Shown: piece after piece, positions 1 to 8,333 of the stretch
Layout of the letters: every line of letters starts with the position of its first letter
How positions within the stretch are numbered: position 1 is the first letter of the stretch
Assembly: GCA_023418915.1 (NCBI GenBank)
Contig: JAEZYU010000012.1
Span: 58,752-122,751, forward strand
DNA: 64,000 bases
DNA from: Bacillota bacterium
GTDB lineage: Bacteria; Bacillota; Clostridia; Acetivibrionales; DTU013
Reading direction: 5' to 3'
The notes under the pieces: generated by a model
What the model was told of the DNA's origin: nothing
The model's input: the letters and a program-made list of their open reading frames with translations, nothing else
The model's database searches: none
Made by a program: the position numbers and the translations under genes

Positions 1-68
1 GGCATGGATAGGACGGATGGTATTTGTATACTGATCCGGCAGAACGTACGCCCTTTAGGCGCACTTAT

Positions 69-110
69 GAAAGTGGTCTGGTATCCAACTGGATATCAGA
101 CCACTTTTTT
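69..110 (+). terminator. Intrinsic terminator of a gene left of the window
   Basis: A long stem (AAGTGGTCTGGTATCC pairing with GGATATCAGACCACTT, one bulge, AACT loop) is followed by a run of T on the plus strand. It should end transcription of a plus-strand gene whose body lies before position 1. It faces the minus-strand gene that ends at 119, so it may serve both. Confidence 0.8.
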
Positions 111-118
111 GTCTTTTA

Positions 119-679
119 TCAAACATGAACAGCAAGATCGCCCGACGGAAGGCTTAGCCCAAGCTCGGATAACCTTCCCTCATAAACCATCACAATATCT
201 GGAATATCATAAAAATCATGAGGTGTGACAAGAGACAGATCCTTTCCGAAATCATATATGCCATTGCTCTGCAGCATTGTCGCTACAAACTGTGTACAAA
301 AGAATTTGTTCTTCCTTTTCATCGGTATGTTCAGCATAACACCAAATAACCCCAGCAGGTTATATCCATATCTCCTTCTGTTCCGGATAAACAGCTTGAT
401 GTTGTGCTCAAGCAAATAGAATTTGTAATCATCTATATCAAGCTTGTATATAGAACACATAGTGTTTCCAAAGGCTTTAAACAGTCCGCTGTCCTTATGC
501 TCGGTCACAAACCCCCCATAGAGCGGGAACCATCTTATTTTTCTGCCGAAGCTGTAAAATTCATTTATATCTGAATCAATGCAAAGAGACACATGATTAT
601 ATCTGGCTTTAGTATACAAACCTATGCATTTGGAAAACAAAGTACCGGTCGCTGTTAATACAATATAAATACTTCTCAT
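119..679 (-). CDS. Permuted papain-fold (NlpC/P60-like, YiiX-type) amidase-like protein
   Basis: 186 residues. The order of conserved residues fits the circularly permuted NlpC/P60 (YiiX/YaeF-like) class of papain-fold hydrolases: an early His in NHVSLCID (about residue 28) and a later Cys in FFCTQFVATML (about residue 128). Members of the class cleave amide or ester bonds in cell-wall peptides or lipids, but the substrate here is unknown. There is no convincing signal peptide, although the N-terminus IYIVLTATGT is hydrophobic. The ATG follows GGGGG at a spacing of 8. It lies downstream of the ECF sigma gene on the same strand, with a hairpin between them. The fold assignment rests on motifs only. 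Confidence 0.6.
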   Translation of the reverse strand: MRSIYIVLTATGTLFSKCIGLYTKARYNHVSLCIDSDINEFYSFGRKIRWFPLYGGFVTEHKDSGLFKAFGNTMCSIYKLDIDDYKFYLLEHNIKLFIRNRRRYGYNLLGLFGVMLNIPMKRKNKFFCTQFVATMLQSNGIYDFGKDLSLVTPHDFYDIPDIVMVYEGRLSELGLSLPSGDLAVHV

Positions 680-794
680 CCACTAACCCCCATATAATTC
701 AAAAAAACGTATTGCCGGCCGTCAAATATCATTATAGTTTTTGTAAACCTGACAGTCAAGCTTATTGGTACACAAACAGGGGGGCGGCAGCTAT

Positions 795-812
795 GCAGGC
801 CGTGCGGCCTGC
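795..812 (-). terminator. Stem-loop just after the sigma factor gene
   Basis: GCAGGCC and GGCCTGC form a perfect 7-bp stem with a GTGC loop, placed six bases beyond the sigma factor stop codon. There is no clear T-run on the minus strand, so it may be a weak terminator or an mRNA 3'-end stabiliser. Confidence 0.4.
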
Positions 813-817
813 GAATC

Positions 818-1363
818 CTATGATACTGCCGTGAGCAGATTTTCCCTCAGTGCATGCCTTGCCCTGAAAATTCTGTTCTTTATTATTGACATGGGTTTCC
901 CAAGATGCTCGGCTATTTCCTTGTATGACATTCCCTTTTGATGATATAAGACAATTGGAACTCTGTAAATTTCCGGCAGGCCATCAATAGCATCCTGCAG
1001 TACTTGGGATTTCTCCTTCTTCAGGTAATACTCTTCAGGCGTATTGCATGTACTGCCTGTAAAACTCTCTATCTCATCAAGAGAAACCAAGTTGAATTTT
1101 TTACGTCTTACATGGTCCAGGCAAATGTTGGTCGCAACCTTCACGCTCCAGGTCGAAAACTTGTACTTGTCATCATATTTGGAAAGCGATCTGTAGATTT
1201 TAATGAAAGCATCCTGAGCCATATCATCTATCTCTTCGCTGTCCTTTGAAAACTTACAGGCAACTGAGTAGATCAGCCTTTTATACCTCGTTATAAGCTC
1301 AGAGAAGGCATCATTGTCACCATTCAGGCATCTTGCCGCCAATTCGGAATCAGTTCTCTTCAT
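818..1363 (-). CDS. ECF-type RNA polymerase sigma factor (sigma-70 family)
   Basis: 181 residues, the usual ECF length. Region 2 is at about residues 22-90 (FSELITRYKRLIYSVACKF, then DDMAQDAFIKIYRSLSKYD and the DNA-melting helix FSTWSVKVATNICLDHVRRKK). Region 4 with the -35-recognising HTH is at about 125-175 (YRVPIVLYHQKGMSYKEIAEHL, then IIKNRIFRARHALRENL). The ATG has CGGAGG at a spacing of 8. No anti-sigma gene is adjacent: the neighbours are a papain-fold protein downstream and a lone receiver protein upstream. How its activity is controlled cannot be read from the sequence. SigW/SigV-like roles in envelope stress are common in the family but are inference here. Confidence 0.93.
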   Translation of the reverse strand: MKRTDSELAARCLNGDNDAFSELITRYKRLIYSVACKFSKDSEEIDDMAQDAFIKIYRSLSKYDDKYKFSTWSVKVATNICLDHVRRKKFNLVSLDEIESFTGSTCNTPEEYYLKKEKSQVLQDAIDGLPEIYRVPIVLYHQKGMSYKEIAEHLGKPMSIIKNRIFRARHALRENLLTAVS

Positions 1364-1718
1364 TTCAACAACCTCCGATTGATCAATTCCACATTACATG
1401 CTGCTTAAGCTGTCCCAGTGGAATGTTATTTCTTTAACTAAGTTTATTATATATGGTTGTTATCTGTGTCACATCGGCCAGGAGAACGGAATTCGAGCAG
1501 TCCGGATGTTTAGTTTTTTCACCATCCATCTGTTCAGTCACCACCTGGCCACAAGGCCAGCCTCGCATCGTTTTCTGTTCGATTGTTTTCTTTCGATTGA
1601 TCGAAAGAAAATATCTGAAAGGCAAATCTGTATCCGCCACCAAGCGTTTTTCAACCCGAAGGGCTGAAAATACTTTGAGAGGTAAGAGACATTATACTCC
1701 TCGTTATGGCAGAGACGA
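1364..1718. other. Intergenic region with two inverted repeats
   Basis: No convincing gene in 355 bases; a 69-codon minus-strand frame lacks protein character. It holds a hairpin CTGGCC-ACAA-GGCCAG (1545-1560) and a 12-bp inverted repeat with a 2-base centre at 1586-1611 (arm TTTTCTTTCGAT), which is more like a protein-binding dyad than an RNA hairpin because the loop is too short. The region should contain the sigma factor promoter. Confidence 0.5.
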
Positions 1719-2072
1719 TCACATCATAGTATATATAACAGACAGCAGCCTGTCAGAATTATCTCCCTTACTAACAAACGCATCAGCGCCTGCACACCTT
1801 GCATTGGCTTGCGCCTCCGGACTGACACTGAGAGCTATTATGCTGATGCCATATGGCGCCAGCTTTCTTATCTTCGGAATAATATCAGCCATATCACTAT
1901 TTGAAAGCTCCCAGTCCAACAACAGTAAATCGGGCTCTGTTTTCTCCAGTTGCGAATACAAGCTCTCGATATTGTCTGCTTCATGTATTATAAAGTATCC
2001 TTCTTCCTGTTCAAGAAGAACCTTCAGCGCATTTCTCACATCTGTCTGGTCATCAGCAATTAAAACCTTCAT
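1719..2072 (-). CDS. Stand-alone response regulator receiver (REC) protein
   Basis: 117 residues, one CheY-like receiver domain and no output domain. The acidic pocket is DD at residues 7-8, the phospho-acceptor Asp lies in LLLLDWELS (about residue 54), and the conserved Thr/Ser and Lys positions fall in IIALSVS and FVSKGD. ADAFVSKGDNSDRLL is the usual alpha5 entry. The ATG is preceded by GGGGTGA. It sits between the ECF sigma gene and the LuxR response regulator, separated from both by repeat-rich DNA, so its partner kinase is not obvious; the GAF kinase at 3214-5457 is the nearest. Such proteins work as phosphate sinks or protein-interaction switches. Confidence 0.85.
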   Translation of the reverse strand: MKVLIADDQTDVRNALKVLLEQEEGYFIIHEADNIESLYSQLEKTEPDLLLLDWELSNSDMADIIPKIRKLAPYGISIIALSVSPEAQANARCAGADAFVSKGDNSDRLLSVIYTMM

Positions 2073-2509
2073 GGGCTCACCCCGTTTCAGACATTATGCC
2101 TGCAATTTATCATTATGTATAAATTGTAATAAAAAATCCTCCCTGATACTTCAATCATCTGGGGGGATTATTTTTGGCCTGCTGGCCGGTCTTGTACCTG
2201 GCCACCTGACCAGGTTAACCCACATACATGCACAGACCCGCAGTAACTCACCCGCATGTGCAGACCGGCAGCGGCGTTTGTGGAGGTTTTGTTTCCTGCC
2301 CTAAAGCACCACTGCTATATACATAGTTATATGGAGGGAACTGCAATACCTGTGAGAGACGACTTCTTAGCTGTATACTTCCTTATCACCGAAATAGGAG
2401 CACATGGCTTGTGCTTGGAAACAAAACCGAAATAAATGCCGCTGGCGGTCCGCCCCTGACACCGGCACTCACCCGCATGTGCAGACCGGCAGCGGCGCAT
2501 AATTCGCCG
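2073..2509. repeat. Hairpin-repeat region: 31-bp direct repeat and 12-bp inverted repeat
   Basis: No gene. A 31-bp sequence containing CCCGCATGTGCAGACCGG is exactly repeated at 2246-2276 and 2467-2497. GGTTTTGTTTCC (2285-2296) is the perfect reverse complement of GGAAACAAAACC (2417-2428). GCCGCTG-G-CGGTC (from 2438) pairs with GACCG-G-CAGCGGC (to 2496). The same architecture recurs with different bases at 63855-63956. Another small stem, CCTGG...CCAGG, lies near 2200-2215. The last hairpin abuts the stop codon of the response regulator at 2510. Confidence 0.75.
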
Positions 2510-3151
2510 TCATGCCTTTATTATCTTCTTCTGCAGCGCTATAGCCACGGCCTCAGTCCTGCTGCCCGCTTCCAGCTTGGAAAGGATGCTGCTCACATGG
2601 AACTTCACTGTCGATCTGCTGACGAAAAGCTTTTCACCTATCTCAGGATTATTCAGTCCGTCAGCCATCATACACAGTACCTCCAATTCCCTCGGCGTGA
2701 GCTCATCCACATGCTTCTGCCTGCGGCCTGTCGCCTTTATAAGTGCCTGTGTCGCCTCAGGCGCCAATGTCGGACGCCCCATATAAGCTGAACGTATCGC
2801 ATCTGCAAGTTCATCTGCAGACACATTCTTGAGCAGGTAGCCTATGGCTCCCGCCTGCAGCGCACCTTCTATCAGCTCATCCTCCTTGAAGCTTGTAAGA
2901 ACGATGACCTGTATATCTGGAAACTGCTCTCTTATTTGCTTTGTCGCCTGCGCTCCGTCCATCACCGGCATCACAAGATCCATCAGGACCACATCCGGAT
3001 GAAAAGAGGCACATACCTCAAGCGCTTCCTTGCCGTTGGAAGCTTCTCCTGCAAGCTCAAAATCCTCAAACACCTGCAAAAAAGCTCCCAATCCGCTTCT
3101 TACCACATTATGGTCATCAACAATGACTATTCTGATCCGATCATTACCCAT
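2510..3151 (-). CDS. NarL/FixJ (LuxR-type) two-component response regulator
   Basis: 213 residues from the ATG at 3151. The receiver domain is at about 5-120 (IVIVDDHNVVRSGL, phospho-Asp in VVLMDLVMPVMDG, Thr in VIVLTSF, Lys in GYLLKNVSA) and the LuxR helix-turn-helix at about 145-205 (LTPRELEVLCMMADGLNNPEIGEKL...STVKFHVSSILSKL). The start is preferred because GGTGG lies 8 bases upstream; an in-frame GTG four codons earlier is less likely. It follows the GAF histidine kinase (62-base gap) and should be its partner. The gap contains a duplicate of this gene's own first codons (see findings). Confidence 0.95.
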   Translation of the reverse strand: MGNDRIRIVIVDDHNVVRSGLGAFLQVFEDFELAGEASNGKEALEVCASFHPDVVLMDLVMPVMDGAQATKQIREQFPDIQVIVLTSFKEDELIEGALQAGAIGYLLKNVSADELADAIRSAYMGRPTLAPEATQALIKATGRRQKHVDELTPRELEVLCMMADGLNNPEIGEKLFVSRSTVKFHVSSILSKLEAGSRTEAVAIALQKKIIKA

Positions 3152-3213
3152 TGTACTGCCCACCTTTATAAAAAATTAACCACAATATATTAACCATTTC
3201 CGATCATTACCCA

Positions 3214-5457
3214 TTAAACGCTTTGTTTGTTGCCAACCCATTCAAGCTCGACTCTCGTTCCTGAGCCGAACTCTGATTTGATCTTAAGCTCGGCTCCGAC
3301 TGTCTCTGCCCGTTCCTTCATTATTCCAAGGCCGAAATGACCTGAATTAACTTGCTGCGGATCAAAGCCTTTTCCATCGTCAGTGATGCTCAGCTCCGCA
3401 ACAATAATGCCAAGGCGCATATCCTCATTGGCATTGAGCTGCAGAACCGCATTTTTTGCCCCCGAGTGCTTTGATATATTGTTCAAAGCTTCTTGAGCGA
3501 CCCGATAAAATGCAATCTTCACCTCTGATGGAAGCTTGACTGCACCTCCGATATCGAGCTTCACAGGAATACGTGAACGTCCGGTAACAGCTTCGCCCAA
3601 CTGCTTCAGCAGTTCTTCAAGCGGAGCCTCAATGAGCGTGGCCGGCCTAAGTTCGAAAAGGAGCGTCCTCATTTCCGCCAATGCACCGCGGGTCAGCTGC
3701 TTTAACTCCTCAAGCCTTTTCATTCCTTCATCTCTGTTCCGCTCCCATATCCTGGGGGCCACCTCTGCAATGAGGCTGGCCGAAAACAATGTCTGCGTGA
3801 CCGCATCATGAAGGTCGCGGGCAAGCCTGTTCCTTTCAGCTGTCACTGCCGTCTCCTCAGCCTGCTTTTTCAGCCTGGTATTGTCAATCGCCAGCGCAGC
3901 CTGATCGGCAAATGACATGGCCAGACTGATATCCTCCCTTGAGACAGCCCTATCCTCATGCTTTCCATCACGCTTGAAGTAGAGCGTGATACCGCCATAC
4001 ACCTCATCCTTGCAGATCAGCGGAACTGCCGTCATCATACAGCAGTTGTCCCTGAGCCAGTTCATATGCTTATCCAGAACCGGATGAGCATTAACAGGAG
4101 CATTAATTTGAGAAATATCAGTTTTAACTATAGGCCTTCTTTCAACAAATGCCTTTCTCAGTATTTCTGCTTTTACACTTTGAGTATTTTCGACATTTTC
4201 AAGGTGCGGCAGACCAAAGGACGCCACAACCGAAAGAGACGCCTTACTATCATCCAGCCTGAAGAGTGCCGCTGCATCTGCATGCAGCAGTCTGGCAGCC
4301 TCCCTGATTATAAACCCAAGTATATCCTCAAGAGACCTGTTTGAATTCAAGGCTCTGAGTATATCCTTCAGGCCTTCGGCCACATGCCTTCTCTGTTCAT
4401 TTTCCTGCAGCCTTCTTTTTTCCTCTTCATACATACTTGCATTTTCTATACCAATAACAGCGCTCGGAGCAAACATATTAAATATTCTCTCGTCCTCCGC
4501 ATCAAATTCACTCTCCGACCTGCTGAAGGCGGCAATGACGCCAACAGCTCTCGAGCCTGCCATCAGGGGCACAAGAAGGCATGTATTCATCGAAGCAGAG
4601 TCAAGCAGCTTCTGTTCCTGCACACACTCCATACATTCCTTACTAAATATGACCGATTCGTGACGATACAAGCTTTCTCCCATAGCAGAACCATCGACAG
4701 GTATTCGCATATTTGACGGTTCCATCGGTCCTGCACCCGAGAAAACAGCAGGTACCAAATCCTCTCCTTCCACAAGAAAGACAGCAGTAGAATCCGCATG
4801 AGTCAGCCTTCTCGCCTCGCCGGCTATGAGCCTGAGCACGGAATCCAGCTCCAACCGGCTTGTAATCGCCTGCTGTATGCTGAACAGTGTTTTTACCTCA
4901 TCAGCCCTTTTGACCGTTTCGTTATAAAGCTTGGCATTCTCATATTCGATAGCTGCCTGATTTGCAAAAGCAGTTCCAAGCTCGACATGATAAGTTTTAT
5001 AAAACCCCGGTTCGGTGTGGTCAAGTGTAAGGATACCAATGACATTGTCCTTGTATACCATAGGCAGGCTCATCCAGCATCTTGCATCTTTGAACACCGT
5101 GTCCATATATGCATACATATTCTCTCTGAATACGGCCGCCTGTTCTTCAGCCGACAACAGGTCGTCAATAACTACAGGCTCTCTTCCCATGATTATATCT
5201 CTGCGCAAAGGCAGCGGGTATGAGCTTTCCTGTCCAGGCTGCAGAGATGATCTGTGAGCTATCACTCTTACAAAATCACCTTCGGATATAAATATCTTTG
5301 CATCCCTGTATTCAATTATCGTCCTGAGCTTATCCAGTATAGCCTCAAGCAGCGGTCTCAGCTCCATCGTAGATGAGACAAGATTAGATACATCCAGCAG
5401 CGTGGTAAGGAGCTTTGAGTTGTGCTGAAGCACATCCTTGTAACTATTATTCTCCAT
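3214..5457 (-). CDS. Soluble GAF-domain sensor histidine kinase (NarX/LiaS-type catalytic core)
   Basis: 747 residues from the ATG at 5457; the frame continues 30 codons upstream to a TTG, so the start is uncertain. Three GAF-like sensory modules can be read: about 15-190 (LLDVSNLVSSTMELRPLLEAI), 195-350 (LFSIQQAITSRLELDSVLRLI) and 370-545 (LKDILRALNSNRSLEDILGFI). A HisKA_3 dimerisation helix follows with the phospho-acceptor in ARDLHDAVTQTLFSASLIAE, then a HATPase domain with N-box EALNNISKHSGA and G-boxes DDGKGFDP and GHFGLGIMKERA. No transmembrane segment is seen, so it senses a cytoplasmic signal or a diffusible ligand. It is transcribed just ahead of the LuxR response regulator, the standard pairing. 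Confidence 0.92.
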   Translation of the reverse strand: MENNSYKDVLQHNSKLLTTLLDVSNLVSSTMELRPLLEAILDKLRTIIEYRDAKIFISEGDFVRVIAHRSSLQPGQESSYPLPLRRDIIMGREPVVIDDLLSAEEQAAVFRENMYAYMDTVFKDARCWMSLPMVYKDNVIGILTLDHTEPGFYKTYHVELGTAFANQAAIEYENAKLYNETVKRADEVKTLFSIQQAITSRLELDSVLRLIAGEARRLTHADSTAVFLVEGEDLVPAVFSGAGPMEPSNMRIPVDGSAMGESLYRHESVIFSKECMECVQEQKLLDSASMNTCLLVPLMAGSRAVGVIAAFSRSESEFDAEDERIFNMFAPSAVIGIENASMYEEEKRRLQENEQRRHVAEGLKDILRALNSNRSLEDILGFIIREAARLLHADAAALFRLDDSKASLSVVASFGLPHLENVENTQSVKAEILRKAFVERRPIVKTDISQINAPVNAHPVLDKHMNWLRDNCCMMTAVPLICKDEVYGGITLYFKRDGKHEDRAVSREDISLAMSFADQAALAIDNTRLKKQAEETAVTAERNRLARDLHDAVTQTLFSASLIAEVAPRIWERNRDEGMKRLEELKQLTRGALAEMRTLLFELRPATLIEAPLEELLKQLGEAVTGRSRIPVKLDIGGAVKLPSEVKIAFYRVAQEALNNISKHSGAKNAVLQLNANEDMRLGIIVAELSITDDGKGFDPQQVNSGHFGLGIMKERAETVGAELKIKSEFGSGTRVELEWVGNKQSV

Positions 5458-5746
5458 GGCGGCCTCGTCGGTACCTCCAGTAACGCTGATCTGTGTGGTC
5501 GGCGGTGAATGAAGGCTCCAAAATCTGTTTTTTTGATTGTATCCCAAATATGAGCAAATATCAAGAACATGAACACATCTGACAGCAGATCACAATATAC
5601 TGATAATGACTATACAGGCCGCTGGAAAATTAGGTCCGGAGCAGTCATTTGATAAGGGTATGTATATCAAAGGCATGACCTTAACAAATGGCACTGATGG
5701 TCCTGACAGTACCTGGACAGTTATACCGAGGCGATATATGTCCATT

Positions 5747-5772
5747 TTTCTTTGAACGATCGTTATAAATAC
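5747..5772 (-). repeat. Fragment of the dispersed TTATAACG...TTCAA element
   Basis: Read on the minus strand the segment is TTTATAACGATCGTTCAAAG followed by AAAAA, matching the copies at 8138, 19782 and 61897. It lies in the 375-base region between the divergent GAF kinase and M14 peptidase genes; nothing else is recognisable there. Confidence 0.55.
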
Positions 5773-5832
5773 TGATGCCGGCAATTCTACGGTCTGTACA
5801 GATGCCGGTACAGAACAAGGTTGGTGTTTTTA

Positions 5833-7104
5833 ATGCAGACAATTTCCCGCGGTTCTACGGGACCGGATGTCAGACTCGTCCAAAGCCTGTTAAACAGGAT
5901 AGGTTACAACGCCGGCACAGTGGATGGCATATTTGGTTCAAGAACATACCAGGCTGTAGTTGGCTTTCAGACAAACAACGGGCTTGCGGCTGACGGAATA
6001 GTCGGGCCGGCGACATGGTCCGTACTCGACAGGCTTCTGCGAGGTTATGATACATACACGGTAAGGCCTGGCGATACCTTGTATCAGATAGCTCGGGCTT
6101 ATTACACAACAGTGGATGCTATAATTACAGCAAATCCGGGGATCGATCCGAATTTAATAACAGTAGGCCAACGGCTTACTGTTCCCTATGGTATAGACGT
6201 TGTAACACTTGATGTCGCACCTACATATGAGATCGTACAAAGGCAGATACAAGGGCTCAAAGCAAGATACCCCTTCCTTGAAACAGGCTCAATAGGTAGG
6301 AGCGTGATGGGTCGTGAGCTGTATTATGTAAGGCTTGGAACAGGCAGCAGAGAGGTCTCCTATAATGCGTCCCATCATGCAAATGAATCGATAACGACAC
6401 CCATGCTTATGAAGTTTATTGAAAATTATGCCAAAGCCTATTCGGTCGGAGGAAGCATTCAAGGCTACAATATCCGTGAGTTGTACAGCCTTACAAGTAT
6501 TTATATAATACCACTGGTTAATCCGGATGGTGTCGACCTGGTTGCCTATTGGCCAAATTATGACGATCCGGCATTCATTAATGCGGCACGTCTTAACAGG
6601 ACAGGATTGCCGCTGCCTAGCGTCTGGAAGGCAAATATTCGCGGAGTTGATCTGAATCTGAATTACCCTGCCGAATGGGAACGTGAAAAGCAGGAGGAAA
6701 TCGAACAGGGCATCACAAGTCCCGGTCCCCGGGATTATGGCGGAGAAGCTCCATTATCGGAACCCGAGTCAAGGGCAATGGTCGAATTCACCAGCGCTCA
6801 CAATTTCCGCATTGTCATAGCCTATCACACTCAGGGCGAAGTCATATATTGGCAATTCGAAAATTACGCTCCTCCGATAGCATTGACGATCGCTAATCAG
6901 TTTGCGGCGATAACGGGCTATGCTGTTGAGGCGGGTACGGCTGAAGCCGCCTATGCAGGATATAAGGATTGGTTCCTGCAGGAATACCGCAGACCAGGCT
7001 ATACAGTTGAGGTGGGAAGAGGCGTAAACCCCATTCCCTTTAGCCAGCTGCCTGGCATATACCGGGAAAATGAAGGAGTCCTGCTGCTGGGCGCAGTGGT
7101 ATGA
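5833..7104 (+). CDS. Peptidoglycan-binding, LysM, M14 zinc carboxypeptidase (gamma-D-Glu-diamino acid endopeptidase-like)
   Basis: 423 residues from the ATG at 5833; upstream TTG/GTG codons sit too close to the AAGG site. A PG_binding_1 repeat is at about 3-65 (GSTGPDVRLVQSLLNRIGYNAG...DGIVGPATW), a LysM motif at about 72-120 (YTVRPGDTLYQIARAYYTTVDAI) and an M14 metallopeptidase domain from about 130. Zinc and catalytic residues are visible: HHANES (His and Glu ligands), AYHTQGE (third ligand) and VEVGRG (catalytic Glu). The architecture matches spore-associated endopeptidase I of Bacillus sphaericus, which cuts the gamma-D-Glu-diaminopimelate bond. No signal peptide is seen, as in that enzyme, consistent with a mother-cell or spore role. 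The gene is monocistronic and convergent with the hydrolase. Confidence 0.9.
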   Translation: MQTISRGSTGPDVRLVQSLLNRIGYNAGTVDGIFGSRTYQAVVGFQTNNGLAADGIVGPATWSVLDRLLRGYDTYTVRPGDTLYQIARAYYTTVDAIITANPGIDPNLITVGQRLTVPYGIDVVTLDVAPTYEIVQRQIQGLKARYPFLETGSIGRSVMGRELYYVRLGTGSREVSYNASHHANESITTPMLMKFIENYAKAYSVGGSIQGYNIRELYSLTSIYIIPLVNPDGVDLVAYWPNYDDPAFINAARLNRTGLPLPSVWKANIRGVDLNLNYPAEWEREKQEEIEQGITSPGPRDYGGEAPLSEPESRAMVEFTSAHNFRIVIAYHTQGEVIYWQFENYAPPIALTIANQFAAITGYAVEAGTAEAAYAGYKDWFLQEYRRPGYTVEVGRGVNPIPFSQLPGIYRENEGVLLLGAVV

Positions 7105-7164
7105 CATGGGTTCGGTACAGGATAGTATAATTTATGTCAGGTCATTATCATTATCAATTCCTGC

Positions 7165-8118
7165 TTAGGCATCAGCATTTGTGAAATGCTCTGTTTTTGC
7201 AATGCACTTATTGAGCCATGCGGATATCTCCCTGTATACCTCTTCACGATTGATTTCGTTGATGATCTCATGCCGCGCACCCTTGTAAAGCTTGAAAAAG
7301 ATGTCCTTACATCCGGCATTCCTATATCGCTCATACAGCGTTGTTGTACCTGTGCCATATTTACCGACAGGATCACTGCCTCCGGATAAAATGCAGATAG
7401 GAAGGTCTGTTTTTATTTTTGCATCATCACTGTTGATAAACAAATCTGAAAGACCGGTAAAAAAACAATGAAAAAAGCCTGTACTCATCACCATGCCGCA
7501 GAAGGGATCCTCTTCATATTTCAGAACCTGTTCCATGTCGCGGCTGAGCCAGGAAAATTTACTTGCGGGATGGGATACCCTTCTGTTATAGCTCCCAAAA
7601 ACCAGAAGATCCAACAGTCTGTTTTGCCTGCGTTTGCCAAACAGCATCGATAACGATACCAGCAGGAGTCCTGCCTTTATTTCCATGCTCTTCAACAGCG
7701 ACGAGCCGGTAAGTATCACACCTGCTATGCTGTCAGCATACCTTTTTGTGTATTCCTGGGCAAGAAACGATCCAAAACTATGCCCTAATATAAATAATGG
7801 AACATTCGGATGCTTTTCTCTGATCAATTCCGATAATACCCTCTGATCCTTTATTATGCCGTTGAATCCACCGCTTTCAAGATGAGAAAGGTCCTTGTTC
7901 ATCTCACCCGTCAAGCCATGCCCGCGCTGATCACAAGCATATACAAAAATCCCCTGCGTATTCAAATATTGTGCGAACTCGGTATATCTCGCAGCATGCT
8001 CTGCCATCCCATGGAAAATCTGCAGGACCCCCGCAGGCTGTTCAGATGCATCTCCCCAAAGCCATGCACAAACCTCTCTTTTATCTGAACCCTTGAAAGT
8101 AAATTTCTCTTGACCCAT
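7165..8118 (-). CDS. Alpha/beta hydrolase, monoacylglycerol lipase / lysophospholipase type (S33-like)
   Basis: 317 residues from the ATG at 8118, which has GGGGG at a spacing of 7; the longer frame would start inside the dispersed repeat and is rejected. The sequence FHGMAEHAARYTEFA is the oxyanion-side signature of the Hydrolase_4 (monoglyceride lipase) family, GHSFGSFLAQ carries the nucleophile Ser (about residue 115), GGSDPVGKYG the Asp (about 265) and GARHEI the His (about 292). It likely hydrolyses lipid esters in the cytosol. It stands alone; the upstream 180 bases are a dispersed repeat. Confidence 0.9.
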   Translation of the reverse strand: MGQEKFTFKGSDKREVCAWLWGDASEQPAGVLQIFHGMAEHAARYTEFAQYLNTQGIFVYACDQRGHGLTGEMNKDLSHLESGGFNGIIKDQRVLSELIREKHPNVPLFILGHSFGSFLAQEYTKRYADSIAGVILTGSSLLKSMEIKAGLLLVSLSMLFGKRRQNRLLDLLVFGSYNRRVSHPASKFSWLSRDMEQVLKYEEDPFCGMVMSTGFFHCFFTGLSDLFINSDDAKIKTDLPICILSGGSDPVGKYGTGTTTLYERYRNAGCKDIFFKLYKGARHEIINEINREEVYREISAWLNKCIAKTEHFTNADA

Positions 8119-8132
8119 ATGATACCCCCTTT

Positions 8133-8293
8133 CCTTATAACGCATCGTTCAAAGAAAAAAATTCGTTTGCTGAAAATAATTCTTAAAATGTACACCGTAA
8201 GAATTACAAATCTTTCAAAGGATATATCGTAATATAGCAGTGTTTCTACAAGGCTGATCGCAAGCAAGGCTTGCTGCTCGCCTGCATGAATGG
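8133..8293 (+). repeat. Dispersed intergenic repeat, copy 1 (full)
   Basis: It begins CTTATAACGCATCGTTCAAA and ends near GGCTTGCTGCTCGCCTG. Copy 61897-62072 has the same start, the same end and a matching stretch before it (ATATATC...TATAGC and TCTCA/TTCTAC...GGCTG), with a different middle. It has no coding capacity. It overlaps the upstream edge of the hydrolase gene and may carry its promoter. Confidence 0.7.
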
Positions 8294-8333
8294 CTGAAAA
8301 TGCGTTGAGTGACGGTGTACATCTATCGCCTCA

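Noticed and set aside
1..120. A possible end of an upstream gene (WYLYTDPAERTPFRRTYE)
   Set aside because: The frame is broken by a TAG at 9-11 and would run through the terminator stem; only the terminator can be supported.
1434..1643. Possible small minus-strand protein (MVADTDLPFRYFLSINRKK)
   Set aside because: It runs through two inverted repeats and no ribosome site precedes it; the region is better seen as regulatory.
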